23,096 bases of DNA, taken from JACQZO01 sp964512325. Its GTDB lineage: Bacteria; Patescibacteriota; Gracilibacteria; RBG-16-42-10. Every line of letters starts with the position of its first letter. The stretch's first letter is position 1. Under the pieces are notes generated by a model that worked only from the letters and a program-made list of their open reading frames with translations, was not told the origin of the DNA and ran no database searches. This document shows, piece after piece, positions 8,067 through 15,472 of this stretch. The translations under genes and the position numbers were made by a program. The DNA lies in contig CAZEGN010000019.1 in NCBI GenBank assembly GCA_964512325.1, forward strand, positions 1 to 23,096. Direction: 5' to 3'.

Positions 8067-8738
8067 ATGAACGTATTTCTCTTTCTCACTTTACTTTTGT
8101 GCCCAACAATCTGTTTTGCGAAAGGAACAATTACCTTAAAAGAGCTTTCAACTGATGAGAGTAAAAGCATTTATACGCTGGAAGCAAGCAATATTGAAAA
8201 GGGCATTATTGGCATTAGTGCAACACTCAACTTATCTTCCGACGTTCATTTGGAGAAGTTCATCCCTGGAAACTTTTTGGAACAGGAACCAAATTCCAAT
8301 GTACAGTATTTGATTGCACCAAAAACAACTGATCCAAGCAAGCTAATGCTCGGCATCGCTTCTTTAGGAGCCAAGCCAGTAAAGGGTAATGGCATTATCA
8401 CGACTCTTCATTTCACAAAGAGTAAAAAGGCGCAGAAAAGCATTATCAGTTTCAGTGAAACGGTAGTCAGTGGCATAGAGAATAGCCAACGTAAGGATTT
8501 TACTGATATAACCTGGTCTTTGCGGCCGCAGGCATTGACCAATTCGGGGATAAAGGCACTTCCCGCAGTAGTACTTATTTCCTTTTTGCTTGCGCTTCTT
8601 TTGACAATGCGAAGCCTGACCTTCAAAAAAGGGGCTAAAATGTGGTATAATTACCTGAAAACTCACAAAAACAAACATGTCTCCTCTCAAAAAACATATA
8701 CCGACCAAGAAAAAGGCTGGCGTAAAAAAGGCAACTAA
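8067..8738 (+). CDS. Membrane-anchored cohesin-like protein
   Basis: A 223-residue protein with a signal peptide (MNVFLFLTLLLCPTICFA, cleavage before KG), one extracellular domain of about 140 residues, a membrane helix (LPAVVLISFLLALLLTM, ~170-188) and a basic cytoplasmic tail. The outer domain has the strand pattern of cohesins: IIGISATLNLSSDVHLEKF, then MLGIASLGAKPVKGNG, then ITTLHF, matching the cohesin-like module of the preceding protein in order and spacing. Cohesins bind dockerins, and the preceding gene encodes one, so a partner role is likely but unproven; it could also be a cohesin-fold domain with no dockerin binding. The start at 8067 is the first that gives a signal peptide. Its last 62 bases overlap the start of the next gene in another frame, and that gene's promoter lies within its membrane-helix/tail coding region. 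Confidence 0.75.
   Translation: MNVFLFLTLLLCPTICFAKGTITLKELSTDESKSIYTLEASNIEKGIIGISATLNLSSDVHLEKFIPGNFLEQEPNSNVQYLIAPKTTDPSKLMLGIASLGAKPVKGNGIITTLHFTKSKKAQKSIISFSETVVSGIENSQRKDFTDITWSLRPQALTNSGIKALPAVVLISFLLALLLTMRSLTFKKGAKMWYNYLKTHKNKHVSSQKTYTDQEKGWRKKGN
8623..8651 (+). promoter_or_regulatory. Extended -10 promoter for the SLH hydrolase gene
   Basis: CTGACC (8623-8628, 4 of 6 matches to TTGACA), a 17-base spacer, and a perfect TATAAT (8646-8651) preceded by TGG, giving the extended -10 TGnTATAAT. The expected transcription start is near 8658, about 19 bases before the ATG at 8677. It lies inside the 3' coding region of the cohesin-like gene, so the hydrolase can be made independently. This is the best sigma-70 promoter I see in the window. 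Confidence 0.7.
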
Positions 8739-10281
8739 AACAACTGCCTCCCTAACGAAGAAAATTGTTTCTTGGGCTAGTTTTTTAACCGCACCAAAAG
8801 TAACTAAGCCTAAAAGCAAGTTAGTGACTATTCGCAAACGTGGTCTTACCAAAAGACAAATTGGCAAACGCGGCTTCAGAAAAGTCGACATAACGATTAT
8901 TGGTTTTGTTGCACTCCTTGCCATTTCACTCAGTTTTTCTTCTCTACAGGACTATTTCAAAGCAAGTATTCTATCACTTGGTCAAAAAAATGCTGTAGTA
9001 GCTAGTGCTCAAAGCAGAATTGGTATTGGTTATAGATTAGGAGGAACAGGACCAGATGGTTTTGATTGTTCAGGCTTTACTTCTACTGTGATAAAAGAAG
9101 CTTTGGGTATTAGTTTACCTAGAACATCACGTGACCAATACAGCGTTGGTAGAGAAATTGCTTTTGATAACCTTGGTGTAGGAGACTTGGTGTTCTTTGC
9201 TACCAGTGGAGGTTCAAACATTTCACATGTCGGTATCATTACTTCTATTAGTGGCAATCAAGTAAAAATGACCCACGCCAATAGTTATACTGCTAAAGTG
9301 CAAGAAGAAGACATAAAAAACACCGCCTACTGGCAACAGACATATGTTGGTGCCCGTGAAATTACCAATGCAACCAAAGAAATTATTGCAAGCACAGAGC
9401 CAGATCCTACTTACAAAAAGCCCGCAAAAAGTAGCCTTGGCGATGAATACAACAGCTACTTTCCCCCATCTGAATCAACCGATCCTCGTTTAAAAGTGGG
9501 AGCCGCTACTATTGAGACGAACACTACCAGTACAAAAGTAATTAGCGATACCAGCGTGCAAGCAACGGCAAAGCCAACATCTTCTTCTACAAGCACACCA
9601 ACAGCCAACACTACGCCAAGTGCTACCAGCACAGCACCAGCAACCAGCAGTGCTACACCAAGCGCAACTGCGACACCAACAGTCACAGCCTCACCTAGTG
9701 CTACAGCAACAGCAACTACTACAGCCTCACCAACAGCTACTTCAGTTCCCAATGCCAAAAGCTTTTCTGATGTAAAGAAAGATCATTATGCCTATGCTGC
9801 TATTCAAAAGCTAAGCAGTCTTGGTGTGATTAATGGTTACAGTGATGGTCGCTTTGGTCCAGATGCTTCAGTTACTCGCGCTGAATTAACTAAAATGGTT
9901 TACCTAGCAGCAGAGAAAAATGTGAAGAATATGAATACCAATCCATTTAGTGATGTAGACACAACGAATCCACTCTCTAAATATATTCTCAGTGCTTACC
10001 GCGACAATCTCATTAAAGGCTACAATGACTTCACCTTCCGTCCACAAAATTCAGTTACTAAAGCGGAAGGAAGCAAAATCATCTTAAGAGCATTTAATGA
10101 ACCAACTGAAACAGCAAAACAAAAAGTGAATGACATCGCTGATCTAGGTGATCTTGAAAACTATATTGGCTATATGATCAATCACAAATTGTTGCCAATA
10201 AATGACGGTCTCGTTCGACCAAACACTCCTCTTACTAGAGCACAGACAGCTTATATTCTAGCATTCTTGATTGATTTATAA
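8677..10281 (+). CDS. Membrane-anchored NlpC/P60 peptidoglycan hydrolase with three SLH repeats
   Basis: A 534-residue envelope enzyme. Residues 1-70 are a very basic cytoplasmic tail (23 Lys/Arg, no Asp/Glu), followed by a membrane helix (~73-90). Residues ~105-225 are an NlpC/P60 cysteine peptidase that cuts peptide stems of peptidoglycan, with the triad Cys131 (FDCSGF), His184 (SHVGI) and His200 (THANS). After a ~130-residue Thr/Ser/Pro/Ala linker come three S-layer homology repeats (~362-405, ~425-470, ~485-534; e.g. FSDVKKDHYAYAAI, INGYSDGRFGPDASVTRAE, IKGYNDFTFRPQNSVTKAE), which usually bind pyruvylated wall polymers. The likely role is localised wall turnover, tethered at the membrane and at the S-layer/wall polymer. 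No Shine-Dalgarno precedes the ATG; the promoter at 8623-8651 supports the start. Overlaps the preceding gene by 62 bases. Confidence 0.9.
   Translation: MSPLKKHIPTKKKAGVKKATKTTASLTKKIVSWASFLTAPKVTKPKSKLVTIRKRGLTKRQIGKRGFRKVDITIIGFVALLAISLSFSSLQDYFKASILSLGQKNAVVASAQSRIGIGYRLGGTGPDGFDCSGFTSTVIKEALGISLPRTSRDQYSVGREIAFDNLGVGDLVFFATSGGSNISHVGIITSISGNQVKMTHANSYTAKVQEEDIKNTAYWQQTYVGAREITNATKEIIASTEPDPTYKKPAKSSLGDEYNSYFPPSESTDPRLKVGAATIETNTTSTKVISDTSVQATAKPTSSSTSTPTANTTPSATSTAPATSSATPSATATPTVTASPSATATATTTASPTATSVPNAKSFSDVKKDHYAYAAIQKLSSLGVINGYSDGRFGPDASVTRAELTKMVYLAAEKNVKNMNTNPFSDVDTTNPLSKYILSAYRDNLIKGYNDFTFRPQNSVTKAEGSKIILRAFNEPTETAKQKVNDIADLGDLENYIGYMINHKLLPINDGLVRPNTPLTRAQTAYILAFLIDL
9526..9756 (+). 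repeat. Low-complexity Thr/Ser/Pro/Ala linker coding tract
   Basis: A stretch of repeated ACA/ACT, AGC/AGT, CCA and GCA/GCT codons encoding a flexible linker of units such as TPSAT and TASP between the NlpC/P60 and SLH parts of the hydrolase. The codons are mixed, so it is repetitive at the protein level more than at the DNA level. Linkers like this are often glycosylated and span the wall. The opposite strand is open here only because of this composition. Confidence 0.8.
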
Positions 10282-10313
10282 TCACCTCTAATTTCTCATC
10301 CCGGCAATAAATA

Positions 10314-10341
10314 TGCTACAATAATCAGATTTTTCGAAAAA
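10314..10341 (+). promoter_or_regulatory. Probable promoter and short palindrome before the LPKTG protein gene
   Basis: TGCTACAAT (10314-10322) fits an extended -10 element with hexamer TACAAT; no good -35 is visible at 17 bases. The start of transcription would fall near 10329, where TTTTTCGAAAAA (10330-10341) forms a perfect 12-base inverted repeat at the 5' end of a ~42-base leader. The leader is A-rich and has no Shine-Dalgarno before the ATG at 10371. Confidence 0.5.
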
Positions 10342-10370
10342 AAACAAATATCAACCTTAAACAGTGCGTT

Positions 10371-13300
10371 ATGTCTCTCCCCCAAAAACACATCATTTCA
10401 GGCAAATACAAAAAAACCTTTAGCGCTCGCTTCATTGCAGGAGCAAGCATTGCCTTATTAATTTGTTTCAATTTTGTACCTGAATTAAACAGCTATTTAG
10501 CTTCTTTTGCTGATGAGGAGAGCGTCAGCGCACAGTCGCCAGCTCAACCTCCAACAACTCGCTATATTCTCGTCAATGTTACCACAACTGATACCTTGAA
10601 TGAGTGTACGATTAGAGAAGCTTCATCACCTTATGACGCGGTCGATCAGCGTTGTGATCTAGGTCTAGCTATTACAGCAGCCAACGCAGATACTCTGGTG
10701 ACTGATAATCCCGCAGAGAAGACGATATCAATAGTCTTTCATAAATCCGTGACAGAAATTTCTTTAGGGTCTAATCTGCCAGAGATTAATAGACCTAATA
10801 ATGGTCCGCTAATAATTGATGGAATTAGAACAGCCGGAGCAATCACAAAGACAGTACTAAGAGAAATTACCACATCCACACCGAGTTTGGATTACTTTTT
10901 TAGAATAGGCGGAACAACATCTCAATTTGTAAAGATTCGTAACTTTGCTTTTACGAACTTGCAAGCCCCAGCAGCTTATGCAATTACAACAGACACCTTA
11001 GTAACCGATGAAACAGAAACAGCACTGTTAAACTATCTAGAAGTAAACAACAACTACTTTGGAACACGAAATGGCCGTGTGTTAGATAACACTGATCGCA
11101 TTGCAGGCGCTATCAATCTGTCATTACCACCAACCTCACTAGATTCCTCAAAACCAAGCATTCATATCCATCATAACAACTTCTACAATGTGAGTGGCAC
11201 TAGCGTTAGAATAGCGGCGGTGGAAGGCGATGCTAAATGCAATAGGATTGCTGAAGCATCTACAATTTCAATAAGAAACAACACTATTGGTCTAGCCACC
11301 AACTTTACCATTGATCCTGGAACATCAAATGGCGGGGCGTGGGAGGGAACTGCGATTTCTCTATGTGGTATCAAGAATGCCACTATTACTGACAATACTA
11401 TCTCTAATTCAGTTAAAGATAGCTTTTTTAACACCGCGATTGCCTTATTGCGAAGCACTGCTAAGGTAACTCGTAACTCTATTGGTACTACACCAGAAAA
11501 TGACCATAGCAGTATCTATGGCTATGGTATTAGTCTAGTTGAAAATACCACTCCAATTACCAGTATTAGTTACCAAGATGCCACATCTTATGTATATGGC
11601 AACACCATTCAAAACTTAAAATCACCACCGTTAGAAGAAACAGACAGCAATTGTTTTTCTTTTCAATCGACCGCAGCCCGAGGCAACGCATGTGCTGGTA
11701 CCGGTATTTTTATTCTTGGCAGTAGTGCAAACTGGATTTACGGTAACACTATTGGCAATGAAGATTTTCCCAATGAAGGTTATGGCATACAGCTATCAGG
11801 CCTAGGTACTGAAGACACCATCGGTGTATCAACCAATAATAAGATTTTCAGCAATATTATCTCCTACAACCGTGCCGATGGTATTCAAATAGATTCAATT
11901 TACGACCCTGCCAACGAAGAATACTTCAGCAATATTGCTTGTACCGGTATAGGTGAAAGTGGATATACACGAATCGTTACTAATAACTGTTTTAATACAA
12001 TTGTTCAAAATAGCATCTTCCGCAATGGTGCTTTTAATGGGGAAAGCATTAATACTGGTGCAGAAAGCAATGAGGGTGGAATTGGTATTGATTTAAAAAA
12101 CATCACCGACTCTTCTGAACAGAAACTTGGTACAACACCATACACAGGTAGTGGTACTTATAATGACTTAGATATTAGTGAAAACGACAACAATGATGCC
12201 GACCGTGGAGGCAATGATGTACTAAACTACCCACACATTGAACTTTTCAATCTTGAAAATACTGCCTCCGGCTCAACCATGTATGAAATTCGAGGCGATC
12301 TGGGATCAAGCATAAATGGGAAGTACTGGGTGGAAGTGTTCTTAGTACAATGTCCTGCTGATGGTGGCTCAACACCGGCCATCAGTGAATTAAACGCCTT
12401 CGAGAATTGTGATACTGACTCGATAGACCGAGCATCTCAAAAAGGCGAATCTTCTGGTCAAGGTTACCAATTCCTTTGTGGCACACTAGTAGATAAAACT
12501 AGCGTAGCCGAATCAGATGATTGGTCATGTAAACCAAGTGACTTTGCATCTTCAAGTCCAACACCGATTCCAACTCAAGGTCTCGTCGTAGCTACAGCTA
12601 CCAAGTTTATGTTTGATGCTATTTATAATATTCCTCCCAGCTATAGCACGACTAACCTAAATATTGGTCTGCCTGAGACATTCTTAAATGCACATACTCA
12701 ATTTAATTGTGAAATTGCTGTCGAGTTTATTGCAAACCTAGAAAGTCGCTGTGGCGGACTTGCCTCTCCAGATACGGCCCGAAACTTTAACAATTATGAG
12801 TACTATATAATGCGTAGTTTGGGCAATACCTCTGAATTCTCTCAAGCTGTCTTTTTGCCCCCATCGCAAGTTACTATTTCAACTACAGTTCGCGCCTGCA
12901 CAGACCTGACAACAACTAGTTGTACTGATGCTTTCCAAAGAAATATTATCGGTTTTGCTGGTGATGTGGTTGAGTTTCGAGTTGAAGTAACAAACACCTC
13001 AAGTGATACAGCAATAGACATTGACTCACTGCTGAGTCAAATTACGTCAGGAATAGCGCTTCAAAGCTCAAGCTGTCAATTATTTCTCAATCAAAGCACA
13101 ACCCCAAACACAACCCGACCTACTAGCGGAGCCACAAACTGTGCCGCCTATATTATTAACACGCAAAACCTAGATTACACTCCCACTTCTGCCGTAACTT
13201 TAAATGCAGGTCAAAAAGCGATTGTATATGTATTAGGCCAAATTAGCGCAAGCGCAACCCCAGGTACTTATCAAAATACTAGTAGTGTAGAAGTAGCCAA

Positions 13301-15470
13301 TATTTGTGACCCAGATCTTGGTACCAGCTGTTCTAGCATAGCGACTGTGGATGTCGTCGCAGAACCCTCATTTTCTTTAACTAAAGAAATCGTATCACCA
13401 AATACTGATAGTAATACCGCATTAGAAACAGTACAGAGCAGCTCAAGCGCTCAAACAGTGAATTACCGCATTACTGCCAATTTCCAAAACTTGAATCATC
13501 TAGCCGTAGCCGATTATGGCATTACTGACAACTTTCCCACCGCAATCAGAACAGGCAAAGTAATTACTTACCAAAACTGTACCTATCAAATATTTTACAG
13601 TGATGATACTGATGGCGGATCAGGACCATGTGACAATGCTACTAGCATTAACAGTACCAATACTACAGCCTTAACAATTTGGTCTGGCAGCCACTTCCCT
13701 GATACTGCAGCAGCCAGCTATGGCATAAGAGTGGTAATTACCTATCAAGCCGTTATACCAAGTGAAGCACTAGTAAGCGGCGATACCAATAAACAAATTG
13801 TTAATACTGCAAGTTGGACAGGTCCTTATGCTGAAGAAGCAGCAAGAACAGATTCAGCTACCCTAACAATTACTCCACCAGCTACCACAGGAGGAACAAC
13901 ATTAACAAAAACAGTTACACCTGCGGAAATCACTTTAGGTAGTAGTGCACAAACAGTTACCTATACGATTAGATTAGTAAAACCAGCAGGTGAAGCCATT
14001 CCTTCATTTGTTTGGACAGACACTTTCCCAACCGCGTCGACAACAGGCACTCCATTCACTATTACCTATGCAAACTGTCAGGTAACGATTGAGCCTCTAA
14101 GTTCTTCTAGCTTACCATGCTCTTCGTCTTTCCCAAGCACCAATTTTACTTCAGGAAATACTATCAACGCTAATACAGAAACCATTGTATTTACCTACAC
14201 TGCAACCATTCAGCCTACCTCAATAACAACAGCTCAAACAGTAACCAATACAACTAACTTTGCAGCTGAAACAAGTTTGGGCAATAAACTTGTCATTTCA
14301 AGAGACGCAAATTTAACCATTCGACCAGCTTCAAGCTCAGGTGGTACCGCTACACCAACCATTGTAAAACGCGCTGATAACAACGTTACCTCAGCGTCTC
14401 GTACTGCTGAACGGATTTACAAACCTGGTGATACTGTTAATTACACCCTTACATTTTCAAATACTGGCTCAGCAGCAGCCGCTAGTGTCACTGCTTCTGA
14501 TCGCCTACCAGACAATTTGAATAACATTACCCTTGGCACTCAAACAGGATTAACCGCGACAATATCAGGAAGAACGCTCTCTATCCCGGCATTTAACCTT
14601 TCTACAGGCACAAACCAAGCATCTCTTACATATCAAGCAACTCTAGAGTCTCGCTCTGATTATGATCTAGATAACGCTGACTTGGATACTGATGCTGACG
14701 AAAGAGATGATGACTTCTTCTTAGATGACAATGCTGATCTCGATACAGATATACCATCCCGCAACAATTCCCATCGTCGTGAAGATGATATCCTCGGTGC
14801 ACCAGATGGCAAAGCTCTATCGCTAAATGACGATGGATCCGTAACCATTGACCTTGGTGAAAAACGCATCGTAAATGGCACTGGTCCGGACTTTGGTATC
14901 GCAACCTTACTGAACCTTGCAGGCGATACTGACAGCAGCACCGCACGCTACAAAGTGAGTGTGTCACAAGATGGCATTACATTTACTAATATTGGTGGTG
15001 ATGACAATGAAGAAAGTGAAAACTTTGATCTTCGCCGCGTAAATCTTCCTTGGATTCGTTTCATCCAAATCACCGACACATCAAGTACTGTAAAAGGACC
15101 TGCTCCTGGTACAGATGTGGATGCTGTTTGTCTATTCAACATTGGTGTAGAAGAAATAAACCAAGCTGCATTAACCTACAATGGTACAACATTCCGTACT
15201 TCAGCTCCGATTGTAGTAGATATCACTTCTACTTTCCGTAATAAACCTGATCCCGACAATTGTACTGCACCAGCCGTACAACCTGCTGATGACAATGCTC
15301 CATTACAGCTACCTCCAGCACTTTCTCCTCCTCCTGTGTCCAGAAATCAGCCAACACCTGTCCCTCCCGCTCCAACACTACCTAAAACAGGTGTCCAAAT
15401 GATAGCAGCAGTACTAGCAAGCGGTGCGTTTATGTTAGTAAAAAGAAAGTGGTCTAAAAACAAAAACTAA
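10371..15470 (+). CDS. Giant beta-helix/DUF11 surface protein with LPKTG cell-wall sorting signal
   Basis: A 1699-residue exported protein. An N-terminal signal/anchor (hydrophobic ~23-41) precedes a CSLREA-like segment (ECTIREASS, ~76) that typically introduces a right-handed parallel beta-helix, here ~160-560 and rich in N-x-I/F turns (NNNYFGTRNG, NNTIG, YGNTIGN). Four DUF11-type repeats follow, starting near 841, 1003, 1178 and 1328 (e.g. YKPGDTVNYTLTFSNTG). The last is interrupted by an Asp-rich insert of about 165 residues (~1430-1597) containing DILGAPDGKALSLNDDGSV and GTGPDFG. The C-terminus is a Pro-rich stretch, LPKTG (1670-1674), a hydrophobic helix and KRKWSKNKN: a textbook sortase signal. 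No sortase gene is in the window. Probable role: long fibre-like wall adhesin or carbohydrate-binding stalk. The next gene starts 2 bases after its stop, implying one transcript. Confidence 0.88.
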   Translation: MSLPQKHIISGKYKKTFSARFIAGASIALLICFNFVPELNSYLASFADEESVSAQSPAQPPTTRYILVNVTTTDTLNECTIREASSPYDAVDQRCDLGLAITAANADTLVTDNPAEKTISIVFHKSVTEISLGSNLPEINRPNNGPLIIDGIRTAGAITKTVLREITTSTPSLDYFFRIGGTTSQFVKIRNFAFTNLQAPAAYAITTDTLVTDETETALLNYLEVNNNYFGTRNGRVLDNTDRIAGAINLSLPPTSLDSSKPSIHIHHNNFYNVSGTSVRIAAVEGDAKCNRIAEASTISIRNNTIGLATNFTIDPGTSNGGAWEGTAISLCGIKNATITDNTISNSVKDSFFNTAIALLRSTAKVTRNSIGTTPENDHSSIYGYGISLVENTTPITSISYQDATSYVYGNTIQNLKSPPLEETDSNCFSFQSTAARGNACAGTGIFILGSSANWIYGNTIGNEDFPNEGYGIQLSGLGTEDTIGVSTNNKIFSNIISYNRADGIQIDSIYDPANEEYFSNIACTGIGESGYTRIVTNNCFNTIVQNSIFRNGAFNGESINTGAESNEGGIGIDLKNITDSSEQKLGTTPYTGSGTYNDLDISENDNNDADRGGNDVLNYPHIELFNLENTASGSTMYEIRGDLGSSINGKYWVEVFLVQCPADGGSTPAISELNAFENCDTDSIDRASQKGESSGQGYQFLCGTLVDKTSVAESDDWSCKPSDFASSSPTPIPTQGLVVATATKFMFDAIYNIPPSYSTTNLNIGLPETFLNAHTQFNCEIAVEFIANLESRCGGLASPDTARNFNNYEYYIMRSLGNTSEFSQAVFLPPSQVTISTTVRACTDLTTTSCTDAFQRNIIGFAGDVVEFRVEVTNTSSDTAIDIDSLLSQITSGIALQSSSCQLFLNQSTTPNTTRPTSGATNCAAYIINTQNLDYTPTSAVTLNAGQKAIVYVLGQISASATPGTYQNTSSVEVANICDPDLGTSCSSIATVDVVAEPSFSLTKEIVSPNTDSNTALETVQSSSSAQTVNYRITANFQNLNHLAVADYGITDNFPTAIRTGKVITYQNCTYQIFYSDDTDGGSGPCDNATSINSTNTTALTIWSGSHFPDTAAASYGIRVVITYQAVIPSEALVSGDTNKQIVNTASWTGPYAEEAARTDSATLTITPPATTGGTTLTKTVTPAEITLGSSAQTVTYTIRLVKPAGEAIPSFVWTDTFPTASTTGTPFTITYANCQVTIEPLSSSSLPCSSSFPSTNFTSGNTINANTETIVFTYTATIQPTSITTAQTVTNTTNFAAETSLGNKLVISRDANLTIRPASSSGGTATPTIVKRADNNVTSASRTAERIYKPGDTVNYTLTFSNTGSAAAASVTASDRLPDNLNNITLGTQTGLTATISGRTLSIPAFNLSTGTNQASLTYQATLESRSDYDLDNADLDTDADERDDDFFLDDNADLDTDIPSRNNSHRREDDILGAPDGKALSLNDDGSVTIDLGEKRIVNGTGPDFGIATLLNLAGDTDSSTARYKVSVSQDGITFTNIGGDDNEESENFDLRRVNLPWIRFIQITDTSSTVKGPAPGTDVDAVCLFNIGVEEINQAALTYNGTTFRTSAPIVVDITSTFRNKPDPDNCTAPAVQPADDNAPLQLPPALSPPPVSRNQPTPVPPAPTLPKTGVQMIAAVLASGAFMLVKRKWSKNKN

Positions 15471-15472
15471 GC

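Noticed and set aside
9456..9758. A long open frame on the minus strand opposite the hydrolase linker, encoding Ala/Val repeats.
   Set aside because: It is the complement of the Thr/Ser/Pro/Ala codon tract; its composition is explained by the linker.
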